From the NCBI GenBank assembly GCA_029210745.1, contig JARGFI010000001.1:81374-145373 (forward strand): DNA of 64,000 nucleotides, given 5' to 3'. A program made the translations under genes and the position numbers. The notes beneath the pieces were generated by a model. That model ran no database searches, was not told the origin of the DNA, and worked only from the letters and a program-made list of their open reading frames with translations. The DNA comes from Desulfuromonadales bacterium (GTDB lineage: Bacteria; Desulfobacterota; Desulfuromonadia; Desulfuromonadales; JAHYIW01). Of this stretch, positions 52,988 through 63,258 are shown piece after piece (the first letter of the stretch is position 1; each line of letters begins with the position of its first letter).

Positions 52988-55900
52988 TCATTCGTGAATC
53001 TCCTGCATTGACGTCGGCTCAAGCTCTTTTTTCAGTTTCAGGCCGCGCCACATAAAATAAATAACCGGAAAAACAAGGAGCTCCATCAGCCCCGAGGTAA
53101 TCACTCCGCCGACCATCGGCGCGGCAATCCGTTTCATGACATCGGCCCCGGCACCGTGACTCCACATGATTGGCACCAAACCCGCGATAATGACGCAGAT
53201 GGTCATGACCTTGGGGCGAATCCGTTTGACGGCACCGTGATGAATGGCCTGGGTCAGGTCGCCAAAGTTCTGCATCCGACCATTTTTCACCCACAGATCA
53301 TAGGCCAGATCGAGATAGAGGAGCATCACCACCCCGGTTTCAGCCGAGATCCCGGCCAGGGCGATGACCCCGACCCAGACCGCTACCGAGGTGTTGTAGC
53401 CAAGCAGGTAAAGGAACCAGAAGCAGCCGACCAGCGACAGTGGCAGTGCCAGAAAGATGATCCCGGTTTTGATCAGGCTCCTGGTATTCGTATAAATAAT
53501 AACGAGGATCACTAGCAGGGTCAGCGGAATAACCACTTTCAGCTTGGCCGCCGCCGCCTGCATGTATTCATACGAACCACTCCAGACGATATTGTAGCCG
53601 ACCGGCAGGGTGATTTTTTCTGCGATGATCTTTTGGGCATTGGCAACATAGGTGCCGACATCAGTCCCTTTGAGATCGACATAGATCCAGGCAGTGCGCC
53701 GCGCGTTTTCGCTCTTGATCCCCGGCGGCCCCTTTTTGATGTGGATCGTGGCCACCTGCGATATCGGGATATGCTTGCCCCCGGCAATCGGGATCAGCAC
53801 CCGTTGCAACGCCTGCAAGTCGTTGCGATAGTCACGCTGATAACGAATATTGACAGCATAGCGCTCCAGGCCCTCGACTGTCTGGGTGACGTTCATCCCG
53901 CCGATGGCACTCTTGATGATATCCTGAACATCGCCAACCGTCAGGCCGTAACGCGCCACCGCTTCGCGATCGATAGCGTAATCCAGATAGTTGCCACCGA
54001 CCACCCGTTCGGAAAACGCGCTCAATGTTCCGGGAATGTCTCTGACAATCGCCTCGATCTCTTCACCAAGCGCCGACAGGACTTCCAGGTCATCGCCCAT
54101 GATCTTGATGCCGACCGGCGTTTTGATGCCGGTCGCCAGCATATCGATCCGGGTCTTGATCGGCATGGTCCAGGCGTTGGTTAAACCGGGGAACTGAATG
54201 GCCTCGTTCAACGCGGTCTTCAATTCCTCGATGGTGATGGTCGTCTCTTCGGGCCAGATCCAGCGCAGCGGTTTTTTGAACAGTTCCCAGGAATCGGACC
54301 AGCTGCTGTAGAAACGCTCTCTGGGGAGCGTTCGCCATTCGTCTTCCGACTTGAGCATGATGGTCGTTTCCAGCATCGACAACGGCGCCGGATCGGTGGC
54401 GGTTTCAGCGCGACCAACCTTGCCGAAGACCCGTTGCACCTCGGGGAATTTCCCGATGATCCGGTCGGTCTGCTGCAACAACTCCTTGGCCTTGGTGATT
54501 GAAATCCCCGGCAAAGTGGTGGGCATGTAGAGCAGATCCCCCTCATAGAGCGGCGGCATGAATTCGCTGCCCATTTTCTTCAGCGGAATGATGCTGGTCA
54601 GGGTAATCGCCAGCGCGACCACCAATACCGGCCAGCGCCACTTGAGGACAAAATCGACCACCGGATGATAAAGACGGATCATGATCCGGTTGATCGGGTT
54701 TTTGGCTTCATCAGGGATTTTTCCCCGGATGAACCACCCCATCAACACCGGCACCAGGGTGACTGACAGCAGCGCCGCACCCGCCATGGCGTAGGTCTTG
54801 GTGTAGGCCAACGGCTTGAACATCCGCCCCGACTGTTCACCAAGGGCAAAAACCGGCAAGAACGAAACGGTGATAACCAGCAGTGAATAAAAGAGCGCGG
54901 GCCCTACTTCTTTTGAGGAATTGGCAATGATCTCCCAGTGCGGCAGCTTGCCGCGGTCGCGTTCGAGATGCTTGTGGCCATTCTCAATCATGATGATCGC
55001 CGCGTCGATCATCGCGCCGATGGCGATAGCAATACCGCCAAGACTCATGATGTTGGCATTGATCCCCTGGAAATACATAATGATGAACGCAAACAGAATC
55101 GCTATCGGCAGCGTGACGATCGCCACCAGGGCACTGGAAAAATGGAACAGAAAGATGGCCGTGACGATGGCCACAATGATACTTTCCTCGATCAGCTTCT
55201 CCGTAAGCGTATCAACCGCGCGTTCGATCAGCCCGGAGCGGTCATAGACCGTTTTGATGGTGACGCCTTCAGGAAGCCCCGCCTTGAGCTGCTCCAGTTT
55301 GGTTTTGACCGCCGCGATGGTATCGAGGGCGTTCTCACCGACCCGCATGATGACCACCCCGCCGACCACTTCGCCCTCTCCATCGAGTTCGGCCAGCCCC
55401 CGCCGCAACTCGGGACCGATGGACACCCGGGCCAGATCGCGAACCTGGATCGGCGTGCCACGGCTGTCGGTGCCGACGACGACGCTCTCGATATCCTGAA
55501 TCGATTGCAGGTACCCCAGCCCCCGCACCATGAATTCGGTCTCGGCCATTTCGATCAAGCGTCCGCCGACATCATTATTGGAGCGCTGGATCGCTTTCTT
55601 GAGCTGCGGAATGGTGAGATGGTAGGCCAGCAGCCGGTCCGGATCGACTTCGATCTGGTACTGTTTGACATAGCCACCGATTGCAGCAACTTCGGCAACC
55701 CCCTTGACGCTGGTCAACTCGTAGCGCAGAAACCAGTCCTGAAGCGAACGCAGTTCCTGCAGATTGTGCCGGTCACTTTCCAGAACATATTCATAGACCC
55801 AGCCGACGCCGGTCGCATCCGGGCCAAGACTTGGCGTCACTCCGGCAGGGAGGCGTCCGGCAGCATAGTTGAGATATTCGAGCACCCGCGAACGGGCCCA

Positions 55901-56212
55901 GTAGAGATCGGTGCCGTCATCGAAAATGATATACACGAACGACAGGCCGAAGAAAGAATAGCCACGTACCGTTTTTGCGCCGGGAACGGCCAGCATCTGG
56001 GTAGTCAGCGGGTAGGTAATCTGGTCTTCAACAACCTGCGGGGCCTGCCCCGGATATTCGGTAAAGATGATCACCTGCACATCGGAAAGATCGGGGATGG
56101 CATCGATCGGCGTGTTGAGCATGGCATAGGTGCCACCGACAACGATGAACACTGTCAACATGACCACCAAAAATTTATTATAGATCGACCAATCGATGAT
56201 TTTCTCTAGCAT
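52988..56212 (-). CDS. CusA/CzcA family heavy-metal efflux RND transporter
   Basis: 1074 aa, RND signatures, N-terminal NTPIDAIPDLSDVQVIIFTEYPGQAPQVVEDQITYPL. Confidence 0.93.
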   Translation of the reverse strand: MLEKIIDWSIYNKFLVVMLTVFIVVGGTYAMLNTPIDAIPDLSDVQVIIFTEYPGQAPQVVEDQITYPLTTQMLAVPGAKTVRGYSFFGLSFVYIIFDDGTDLYWARSRVLEYLNYAAGRLPAGVTPSLGPDATGVGWVYEYVLESDRHNLQELRSLQDWFLRYELTSVKGVAEVAAIGGYVKQYQIEVDPDRLLAYHLTIPQLKKAIQRSNNDVGGRLIEMAETEFMVRGLGYLQSIQDIESVVVGTDSRGTPIQVRDLARVSIGPELRRGLAELDGEGEVVGGVVIMRVGENALDTIAAVKTKLEQLKAGLPEGVTIKTVYDRSGLIERAVDTLTEKLIEESIIVAIVTAIFLFHFSSALVAIVTLPIAILFAFIIMYFQGINANIMSLGGIAIAIGAMIDAAIIMIENGHKHLERDRGKLPHWEIIANSSKEVGPALFYSLLVITVSFLPVFALGEQSGRMFKPLAYTKTYAMAGAALLSVTLVPVLMGWFIRGKIPDEAKNPINRIMIRLYHPVVDFVLKWRWPVLVVALAITLTSIIPLKKMGSEFMPPLYEGDLLYMPTTLPGISITKAKELLQQTDRIIGKFPEVQRVFGKVGRAETATDPAPLSMLETTIMLKSEDEWRTLPRERFYSSWSDSWELFKKPLRWIWPEETTITIEELKTALNEAIQFPGLTNAWTMPIKTRIDMLATGIKTPVGIKIMGDDLEVLSALGEEIEAIVRDIPGTLSAFSERVVGGNYLDYAIDREAVARYGLTVGDVQDIIKSAIGGMNVTQTVEGLERYAVNIRYQRDYRNDLQALQRVLIPIAGGKHIPISQVATIHIKKGPPGIKSENARRTAWIYVDLKGTDVGTYVANAQKIIAEKITLPVGYNIVWSGSYEYMQAAAAKLKVVIPLTLLVILVIIYTNTRSLIKTGIIFLALPLSLVGCFWFLYLLGYNTSVAVWVGVIALAGISAETGVVMLLYLDLAYDLWVKNGRMQNFGDLTQAIHHGAVKRIRPKVMTICVIIAGLVPIMWSHGAGADVMKRIAAPMVGGVITSGLMELLVFPVIYFMWRGLKLKKELEPTSMQEIHE

Positions 56213-56254
56213 ATCAGTCCCTTATCCGCAAAAAAGATTCCGCCGTCTGCGGGG

Positions 56255-57742
56255 TTATTTGAAAAGATCATCAAGGTTTTCAGCTGCCGTGTTGGCGGGC
56301 TTATCGTCCGAAAACAGATCATCAACAGATGCGTCAGCCCCCTGCCCCGAGCCGGTCTGAGCTGGTGTGTCCTTGCGTTTAAGCATTTTGGCGATTGCTT
56401 CACGCAGCTTGCTCTCCGAATCGAGCATAAACTGGGCACTGGTAACGACCTGTTCTCCCTCAAGCACCCCTTGTACGATCTCGATATTTCCCGCTTCGCC
56501 CTGCAATCCGGTTTTGACTTGACGCGGTTCAAACTTGCCGTCACCCAGAGCCACAAACACGGTCTGTTTCTCTCCGGAATGCAGCACCGCTTCAACCGGA
56601 ATGGTCAGGGCGCCCGCCACAGTCTCCGATTCGAGCCGAACATTGACGTACATATCCGGTTTCAGGATAAAGTCAGGGTTTTTGAGCTCGAAGCGGGCCT
56701 TGACGGTGCGCGTCTTCGGTTCAACATATGGATAGATATAACTGATGACACTTTCGACCGGCTCACTGCCGACATAGGGCAAAATGATCTTCCCCTGCTG
56801 ACCAACCTTGACCCAGGGCATCTCATATTCATAGATATCGGCATACACCCAGACCTGAGAAATATCGGAGAGGACCAGTAGCTCCATGCCGCTTTTGACA
56901 AACTGCCCTTCCTTGACCATTTTCATCGTCACAATGCCGTCGTAGGGCGCGTAGAGGGTCAAGTTTTTAACCACCTCGCCACTTTTTTCGAGCCGGTTAA
57001 TCTGTCGGCTGCTGATATCCCAAAGCGCAAGACGTCTCCGCGAGGCGTCAAGCAGGCGGTCGGCACTCTCGGCAATCGAAGGAAAAGGTGACCGCGAAAG
57101 GGATAATTTATTGTTGAGGGCAAGCAGAAACTCTTCCTGCGCACTGACCAGCTGCGGGCTGTAGATGTCGAGCAGCTTCGCGCCTTGTTTCACGAATTGC
57201 CCGGTTTCGTTGACATAGAGTCGTTCTACCCAGCCGTCGATTTTACTGTTAATGGAAAACTGTCTTGATTCATCATACGTCACCGTGCCGACCGTCCGAA
57301 TCGTCCGCGTCAGGTCGTTGCGGGTCACCGGGGAGATGCGCACCCCCATATTCTGCGACGTCACCGGATCGATGGAAATAACCGTACCGGTCGCGGTCTC
57401 ATCTTCGTAAACCGGGACAAGATCCATCCCCATGGGAGATTTGCCCGGCTCATCGCGGATATAGGTCGGGTCCATCGGCGCCGCCCAGTACTTAATTTTG
57501 CGCTCACCGGTCGGCTTGGCTGCTGCCGCTGCGCCGGTCGCTTTCACCGGGGTCAGATCCATGCCGCAGATCGGGCACTGCCCCGGTTCATCGGTGATGA
57601 TCATCGGATGCATGCCACAGGTGTACTGCTGCTCGGCGGCATAAGCCGTCCCAACGTGCTGATGAGCAGGGGGCAACGAGGCACTGCCGAGGATCAGTGC
57701 CGTTCCAAGGAGTAACGATAAAAGCAATAAACGTGGACGCAT
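56255..57742 (-). CDS. Efflux RND periplasmic adaptor (CusB-like) with N-terminal heavy-metal-binding motifs
   Basis: YTCGMHPMIITDEPGQCPICGMDLTPV; adaptor core. Confidence 0.9.
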   Translation of the reverse strand: MRPRLLLLSLLLGTALILGSASLPPAHQHVGTAYAAEQQYTCGMHPMIITDEPGQCPICGMDLTPVKATGAAAAAKPTGERKIKYWAAPMDPTYIRDEPGKSPMGMDLVPVYEDETATGTVISIDPVTSQNMGVRISPVTRNDLTRTIRTVGTVTYDESRQFSINSKIDGWVERLYVNETGQFVKQGAKLLDIYSPQLVSAQEEFLLALNNKLSLSRSPFPSIAESADRLLDASRRRLALWDISSRQINRLEKSGEVVKNLTLYAPYDGIVTMKMVKEGQFVKSGMELLVLSDISQVWVYADIYEYEMPWVKVGQQGKIILPYVGSEPVESVISYIYPYVEPKTRTVKARFELKNPDFILKPDMYVNVRLESETVAGALTIPVEAVLHSGEKQTVFVALGDGKFEPRQVKTGLQGEAGNIEIVQGVLEGEQVVTSAQFMLDSESKLREAIAKMLKRKDTPAQTGSGQGADASVDDLFSDDKPANTAAENLDDLFK

Positions 57743-59028
57743 TACAGCTCCTTATTGTTGGACAAATCGAGATTGCCACCGACAGTGGCTTCGAGCTGGG
57801 CCAGGGTGCGCAGGTAGTCGGCCGTGGCACGATGGAGCCCGAGTTGATAACGGTCAAGGGTCAACAGGCTGTCGAGCAGACTGATAAAGGTCAAATCTCC
57901 GACCTGATAGGCGATCAATCCGACATCGATGACCTGTTGGGCCTGGGGAATGATGCCACTGCGGTAAAGCTCTATCCGGGTAAGATTTTTTTCGATTTGC
58001 GCCTGATAATCGCGCACGGTCGCCCGTAAACTGTTTTCAAAATCTGTCAGTTGACGACGCGCCATCGCCGCACCCTCTTCCGCTTCGGCGACTGCCGCAA
58101 CCCGTTTTTTACGATAAATCGGCAGATTGATACTCACCCCGGTGCTGACGAAATCGGTGCCGGAAACGCGGTCACCTGGAGCCTCATCGCGGAAACGATA
58201 GCCAACCCAAAGATTGACGTCCGGGTAAGAATCAAGGGACGCGAAACGCCGTTTAGCTCCGTAGCTGTCGATCAATGCCCGATACGCGGCAAACAGCGGT
58301 CGCTGCTGCAGGGCAACCATGTACAGCTCGGCGGCGTCGATCTCGACCGGTTGGATGGCCAGTTGTTCAGGCACGTCAATATCGCCCTCATCCGTCCCGA
58401 TCAGCCTGCGCAGTTCCGCCGCGAGAGACGCCTGTTGTTGTTGCAAGGCATAGCGCCGGTCAAGAAATCGTGATTGCTCGAGCTGTGCTTTGAGGACATC
58501 CTGTTGCCGACCACTGCCGACCGCATAACGGGTTTCCGTCAGTCTGGCAATATCATCGAGCAGGAGCAGGGTGCGCTCCGTGACATCAATCGCGCGCTCG
58601 ACATAGTAACGCTGGTACCAGACCGATTTAATCTTGCCCGCCAGCTGCAGACGGGTATCTTCATAAACGCCCTTGTACCACAGCGCCTGGTGCCGCGCCG
58701 CTGCACCCTTTGCGGCCAGCTTGCCGGGGAACGGAAAAGCCTGATCAATGCGCAGATCGTTACCGGTCATCGGTGTCTCGTCGCCGGCCAGCGAGTCGAT
58801 TGGATAGCTGGAAAACGCAAATGAAAGTTTGGGATCCGCGAAACTCTCGGCCTGATCAATCTTTTTCCCGAACATCTGCCATCGCGCCTTGGCGGCCTGT
58901 AATTCAGGATTGTTGAGCAGCGCACTTTCGACCAGATCATCAAGCGAACCAGCCGCGAGTACCGGTGTCGTAATGAGAAACAGCAACCCGATAACCAAAA
59001 CATGTATTTTATTCTTAACGTGATTCAT
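57742..59028 (-). CDS. TolC-family outer membrane protein
   Basis: LDDLVESALLNNPELQAAKARW...; in operon with RND genes; start at MNHVKNK. Confidence 0.85.
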   Translation of the reverse strand: MNHVKNKIHVLVIGLLFLITTPVLAAGSLDDLVESALLNNPELQAAKARWQMFGKKIDQAESFADPKLSFAFSSYPIDSLAGDETPMTGNDLRIDQAFPFPGKLAAKGAAARHQALWYKGVYEDTRLQLAGKIKSVWYQRYYVERAIDVTERTLLLLDDIARLTETRYAVGSGRQQDVLKAQLEQSRFLDRRYALQQQQASLAAELRRLIGTDEGDIDVPEQLAIQPVEIDAAELYMVALQQRPLFAAYRALIDSYGAKRRFASLDSYPDVNLWVGYRFRDEAPGDRVSGTDFVSTGVSINLPIYRKKRVAAVAEAEEGAAMARRQLTDFENSLRATVRDYQAQIEKNLTRIELYRSGIIPQAQQVIDVGLIAYQVGDLTFISLLDSLLTLDRYQLGLHRATADYLRTLAQLEATVGGNLDLSNNKEL

Positions 59029-59171
59029 AACGCGACGTATCCCCTGGTTTTGATCATTTTCCTCTAACGTGTGTATTTCTTTAGCACGCCCTGTGCCGAT
59101 CAATAAATACATTTATTTTCAGCATATTAGATCATAGCGCAGAGACGCCAGTGATCACTGTAGACAATAGT

Positions 59172-59486
59172 CTACAACTTTTTTGATGAATATTCTACAC
59201 CTGGGGCTCTGCTGCCGCATGCCGGACAATAGTGCCAAAAGGGGTAGAGACGCAGCCCGCAACCACACTGCAGCTTTCTTTCGCGGATGACACGAGCTCT
59301 CCTCATCAGCAGTAAAATCACCGCCATGATCAGGTTAAGACTCAGCAGGACATAACCGGGGAGCCCCAGAGTCAGCAAGGTGTGCAACGTACAACGACCG
59401 CAACTGAGCGACCACACATTATAACCGGTGACACTCACCCCGACCACCAGGGCGCAAAGAATAATCAAACGGGAGCGGCGGTTCAT
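59172..59486 (-). CDS. Small membrane protein with zinc-ribbon-like C-terminus
   Basis: Two hydrophobic segments; LQCGCGLRLYPFWHYCPACG. Confidence 0.55.
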   Translation of the reverse strand: MNRRSRLIILCALVVGVSVTGYNVWSLSCGRCTLHTLLTLGLPGYVLLSLNLIMAVILLLMRRARVIRERKLQCGCGLRLYPFWHYCPACGSRAPGVEYSSKKL

Positions 59487-59490
59487 GCCT

Positions 59491-59748
59491 TCACCGCCAG
59501 TCGCGGACGCTACGCGGCGCCCCGCAGACAACGCAGTGACGATAAAAGACCGGTAGATGCTTGCCGCAGACACAGGTCGTGCGCAGCAGTTCCTTGCAGC
59601 GGGGGCACAGCAACCAGTCAGCGTCGACAGTGAAGTCACAGCCAGGACATTTTCCTGACGGGGGTTCAGTCACTTCGTTGCGTCGATCAAGTTCTTGCAC
59701 GATGGCAATGACCAGCAATGCAAGTATCAGCAGAAAAATCAGCATCAT
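59491..59748 (-). CDS. Small membrane-anchored double zinc-ribbon protein
   Basis: CPGCDFTVDADWLLCPRCKELLRTTCVCGKHLPVFYRHCVVCG. Confidence 0.6.
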   Translation of the reverse strand: MMLIFLLILALLVIAIVQELDRRNEVTEPPSGKCPGCDFTVDADWLLCPRCKELLRTTCVCGKHLPVFYRHCVVCGAPRSVRDWR

Positions 59749-59766
59749 CAGGGCACCGGTTCACAT

Positions 59767-60468
59767 TCAGGAGGCGAGACAGTGCTGCCCGGCAACACGA
59801 TCATCGGTCAGTTTGCCATCATGCAGATGAATCGTCCGGTTGAAATAATCGAGATTCTCAAGGTTATGCGTGACCATGACAATCGTCTGGCCCTGGGCAT
59901 TGAGTCCCGCGAAAAGCGCCATGATCTCGCGACTGGTCGCTGAATCGAGGCTGCCGGTCGGCTCATCGGCGAGGATCAACGGTGGTTTATTCACCAATGC
60001 CCGGGCAATGGCCACCCGCTCCTGTTCCCCTCCGGAAAGTTGACTGGGCAGATGGTGCATGCGGTGTCCGAGACCGACCTGCGCCAGTGCATCTTCCGCC
60101 AGGGCGTACTTTTCTGCCTTGGGCAACGCCTTGACCGTCAACGGCAGCAGCACATTTTCAATGGCGTTGAGATATTCAATCAGATTGAATGACTGGAAAA
60201 CGAAACCGATATATTCACGACGAAAATCGGCCAGCCGCTCCCCCGGCAGTTGATAAAGATCAATCTCATCGATCACCACTGAACCGGATGTCGGATGAGA
60301 TAATCCGCCAAGCATTGTCAAAAAGGTACTCTTGCCGGAACCAGAGGCACCGACGACCCCCAGAAAAGATCCTTCATCGACACTGAGATCGATGCCACTC
60401 AAGGCCGCGACACAATCTGCTTCGCTGGTATATTGCTTGCTTAACGCATTTATCTCGATAAGGGACAT
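59767..60468 (-). CDS. ABC transporter ATP-binding protein (MacB/LolD-like)
   Basis: [51 protein letters not shown]. Confidence 0.92.
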   Translation of the reverse strand: MSLIEINALSKQYTSEADCVAALSGIDLSVDEGSFLGVVGASGSGKSTFLTMLGGLSHPTSGSVVIDEIDLYQLPGERLADFRREYIGFVFQSFNLIEYLNAIENVLLPLTVKALPKAEKYALAEDALAQVGLGHRMHHLPSQLSGGEQERVAIARALVNKPPLILADEPTGSLDSATSREIMALFAGLNAQGQTIVMVTHNLENLDYFNRTIHLHDGKLTDDRVAGQHCLAS

Positions 60469-60482
60469 ATCAGCTCCTTCAT

Positions 60483-61640
60483 TTAAAGTGCCCGCAGGGC
60501 TTCGGTCGGGTCCATTCGACCAGCGTGAAGAGCGGGGTAAATGGTTGCCAGACAACCAACCCCCATCGCCATGACAACCGCCCCGACAGCCAGCAACGGA
60601 TGCCACATCCAGGCATGAGAACCTTCACCGACGAATGGTAAAACCAGCCAGGTCACGGCCATGCCGAGCAGATATCCGAGCACGCCGGAAAAAAAACTGA
60701 TCGACATGGATTCAATCAAAATCAACCGCATCACATGACTGCGACGAAAACCCAGTGCCCGAAAAATTCCGATCTCCCGCGTCCGTTCGTTGACCGAACT
60801 CATCATCGTCACAAAAACAACAAGACCGCCGGTCAGGACAATGACACCCCCAACCGCAAAGGAAAAAAGTCGAAACTGCTGCAAAGCGTGCATCCGGGTC
60901 TTCACCACCTGCTGAATGGCATTGACCTCGGCATCGGGGAGCACCGAGCTGATCTGTTTGACCATATCTTCGACCGGACAATCACCGCACAAAGCCGCAA
61001 CCTCGACCAGCGAAACAATCCCCTCTTTACCTGACAGCGACTGTGCCGCGCCAAGGGTCGACAGGAGCAGATGATCGTCCTGTGATCCGGTTTCATTGAG
61101 AATACCGGTCACGGTAAAGTGCCGGTCGCCGATATCGATGCCATCCCCCTGACGCAACCCCAGCCTTTTGGCAACGGCGTTGCCGGCGACCAGTTCGTCA
61201 TCACTGCGCAGAACACGCCCCGCAACAGACCACCAGCGCTTGAGCTTAAACTCACTCTCCGGGCGGATCCCCATCAGCAGGACTCTTTCCCCTTTTGCCT
61301 GAACCGCACTGAGCGATTTGGGCGCAACCAGAGCAATATTGCGACTGTTTGGAATCGTACTTAACTTGCTCAGATCGGCCTCACGAATCTCTTCCTGATC
61401 GACGGTAATCCCGCCCAGATTGATTGCGCCATAAGACAGTGATAGTTTGTCAGTGCGTGGCGAGATAATAATGTTGGCCCCAAAATTTTCCATCTTGTGC
61501 TGGGCCTCGGCAGTGAGGGCAGAGGTCAGAGAAAAAAGGGTCACGACCGTGCCAACCCCGAGGAGCAGGCCGATCAGCAGAAAGACAGCCCTCCCCTTGC
61601 GCCGCCGAAGATTATTCAGAGCAATCGTTGCGAGTGTCAT
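60483..61640 (-). CDS. ABC transporter permease (FtsX-like)
   Basis: MTLATIALNNLRRRKGRAVFLLIGLLLGVGTV; VNERTREIGIFRALGFRRSHV. Confidence 0.9.
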   Translation of the reverse strand: MTLATIALNNLRRRKGRAVFLLIGLLLGVGTVVTLFSLTSALTAEAQHKMENFGANIIISPRTDKLSLSYGAINLGGITVDQEEIREADLSKLSTIPNSRNIALVAPKSLSAVQAKGERVLLMGIRPESEFKLKRWWSVAGRVLRSDDELVAGNAVAKRLGLRQGDGIDIGDRHFTVTGILNETGSQDDHLLLSTLGAAQSLSGKEGIVSLVEVAALCGDCPVEDMVKQISSVLPDAEVNAIQQVVKTRMHALQQFRLFSFAVGGVIVLTGGLVVFVTMMSSVNERTREIGIFRALGFRRSHVMRLILIESMSISFFSGVLGYLLGMAVTWLVLPFVGEGSHAWMWHPLLAVGAVVMAMGVGCLATIYPALHAGRMDPTEALRAL

Positions 61641-61650
61641 TGGGGTACCT

Positions 61651-62160
61651 CTAGCGTGCCGAAGGAGTGAAATAGTGACGGCCCTGCTCCAGAGCGGCCA
61701 ACTGAATAACGACGCTGTCGGAGGTTATCTTCCTCTCCAGCGGCACGGGATTGCATCCGCCCTTGACTTCATTGATGCGATTAACGGGAAACACCTGATT
61801 ACAGTTGTTGCATACCATCGTCGCGCCCTCCTGGCGGTACCCTTTACGTTCTTTGTAACAGACATCACACGTATCGAATGCCGAGCGGATCTCTCCGTCA
61901 GCACTTTTGACGATAAAAAATTCAACCTCACCGGTCGCAACCGCAACGCGGAAGAAATGTGCTTTACCGTCAGACACCGCCGACACCGGCACCCGGACTG
62001 AGCCGTTGACCGGGCTCACCAGTTTTGACTTCTGCCCTCCCCACAATAACCAGAATGATCCTGTCCCGACGACGACCAACAGGGCAATAATGATAAACAG
62101 TCCTTTTGATTTCTTTTTCGCTTGCGTAAATTGGGCTTTTTTCGTGTTTTCAACGGTCAC
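61651..62160 (-). CDS. DUF2318 (Fe-S/metal-binding, FtrABCD-associated type) membrane protein
   Basis: AFDTCDVCYKERKGYRQEGATMVCNNCNQVFPVNRINEVKGGCNP. Confidence 0.85.
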   Translation of the reverse strand: MTVENTKKAQFTQAKKKSKGLFIIIALLVVVGTGSFWLLWGGQKSKLVSPVNGSVRVPVSAVSDGKAHFFRVAVATGEVEFFIVKSADGEIRSAFDTCDVCYKERKGYRQEGATMVCNNCNQVFPVNRINEVKGGCNPVPLERKITSDSVVIQLAALEQGRHYFTPSAR

Positions 62161-62213
62161 GACAATCTCCTTCTAAAGATGATTTGTAACTATCCACCTA
62201 CCCGTTCAAGGGT

Positions 62214-62297
62214 CGTCATCCCCGAGTGATCCTGTCGGGGATCCAGACTTTCAACCCTGAAAAATCTGGATTCCGGCTAAATCATGCCGGAATGACG
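62214..62297. repeat. Interspersed palindromic repeat (REP-like), unit 1
   Basis: CGTCATCCCCGAG...CGGGGATCCAG...CTGGATTCCGG...CCGGAATGACG. Confidence 0.65.
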
Positions 62298-62298
62298 C

Positions 62299-62350
62299 TG
62301 TAGGAGTCGCCTTCAGGCGCGATTGTTCGCGGCTAAAGCCGTTTCTACGA
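62299..62350. repeat. Interspersed palindromic repeat, unit 2
   Basis: GTAGGAGTCGCCTTCAGGCGCGA-ttgt-TCGCGGCTAAAGCCGTTTCTAC long hairpin. Confidence 0.65.
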
Positions 62351-62406
62351 AAGTGGTGAATAGTTACGATGATTTATGGGTGTTTTACAACGCGACTGTG
62401 GTGATC

Positions 62407-63258
62407 TCAACCGCAGCACGAGCCACCACAACCACCGGCAGAGCTTTCGGTTGCAGCTTTCAATTCAGGATCAAAAATAACCACCGGAGTTGTACTCACC
62501 AGCTCTTGATACCACTTCTGCAACCGCTGGTTACGGAGACGAGTGTCCGCGCCTTCCGGCGCCACGTTGAGTTCCAGATTCCGCTGAATGATCATTTCAT
62601 TGCGAACCAGGCGAGTGAATTGCTCAAGACTGCCATAACGTGCGACGACCGCTTGCTCAAAACCAGGTTGCTGAGCTTTCATGCTGTCGATGCGTGCGGC
62701 CACTTCACCATCTTGCACAACGACTTGATTTTCTTCCGCGGCACCGAGCAACAATTCTCTTTGCAACAGATCGTTCCAGACCTTGAGGCGGATATCAGCA
62801 TCGGCAAGCGCCGAACCATGGCTCTGCGACTGTTTTATCGCGGCGGCAAATTCGCTGCGCGGCAGCAGGCGCGAACCGATCCGGGCAACATAGATGGGGC
62901 TGAGCCGGGTTTCTTCATCACGTAATTGACGATACTGATCGACGGAAAGTATTTCGCGCACCGTGGCCGGGTAGCCGGCGTCGGTCAGCTGTCTGCGAAT
63001 ATCCTCCGCGTCAATCACCCCAGGGTCAAATTCGACTGTGCTTTGCGCGGAAGTGACACTGACCTTAACCGTGCCGACCCCGGCCTCATCAGCCAACGCT
63101 TTCTGGATATTGCTGACACACGATCCACAGGAAAGGTTTTTGACATCGTAGACCGCGAGGGCCTTATCCGTAATCCATCCTTGCCACACCCAGAAGGCTC
63201 CTCCAATAAGCATTGCCACCAGAACTGACAAACTGACAATTAAAACGTTTTTTCGCAT
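62407..63258 (-). CDS. Membrane-anchored protein with HMA domain and SurA-N-like domain, Cys-rich C-terminus
   Basis: YDVKNLSCGSCVSNIQKALADEAGVGTVKVSV HMA motif; SurA-like helical region; C-terminal GGCGGSCCG. Confidence 0.7.
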   Translation of the reverse strand: MRKNVLIVSLSVLVAMLIGGAFWVWQGWITDKALAVYDVKNLSCGSCVSNIQKALADEAGVGTVKVSVTSAQSTVEFDPGVIDAEDIRRQLTDAGYPATVREILSVDQYRQLRDEETRLSPIYVARIGSRLLPRSEFAAAIKQSQSHGSALADADIRLKVWNDLLQRELLLGAAEENQVVVQDGEVAARIDSMKAQQPGFEQAVVARYGSLEQFTRLVRNEMIIQRNLELNVAPEGADTRLRNQRLQKWYQELVSTTPVVIFDPELKAATESSAGGCGGSCCG

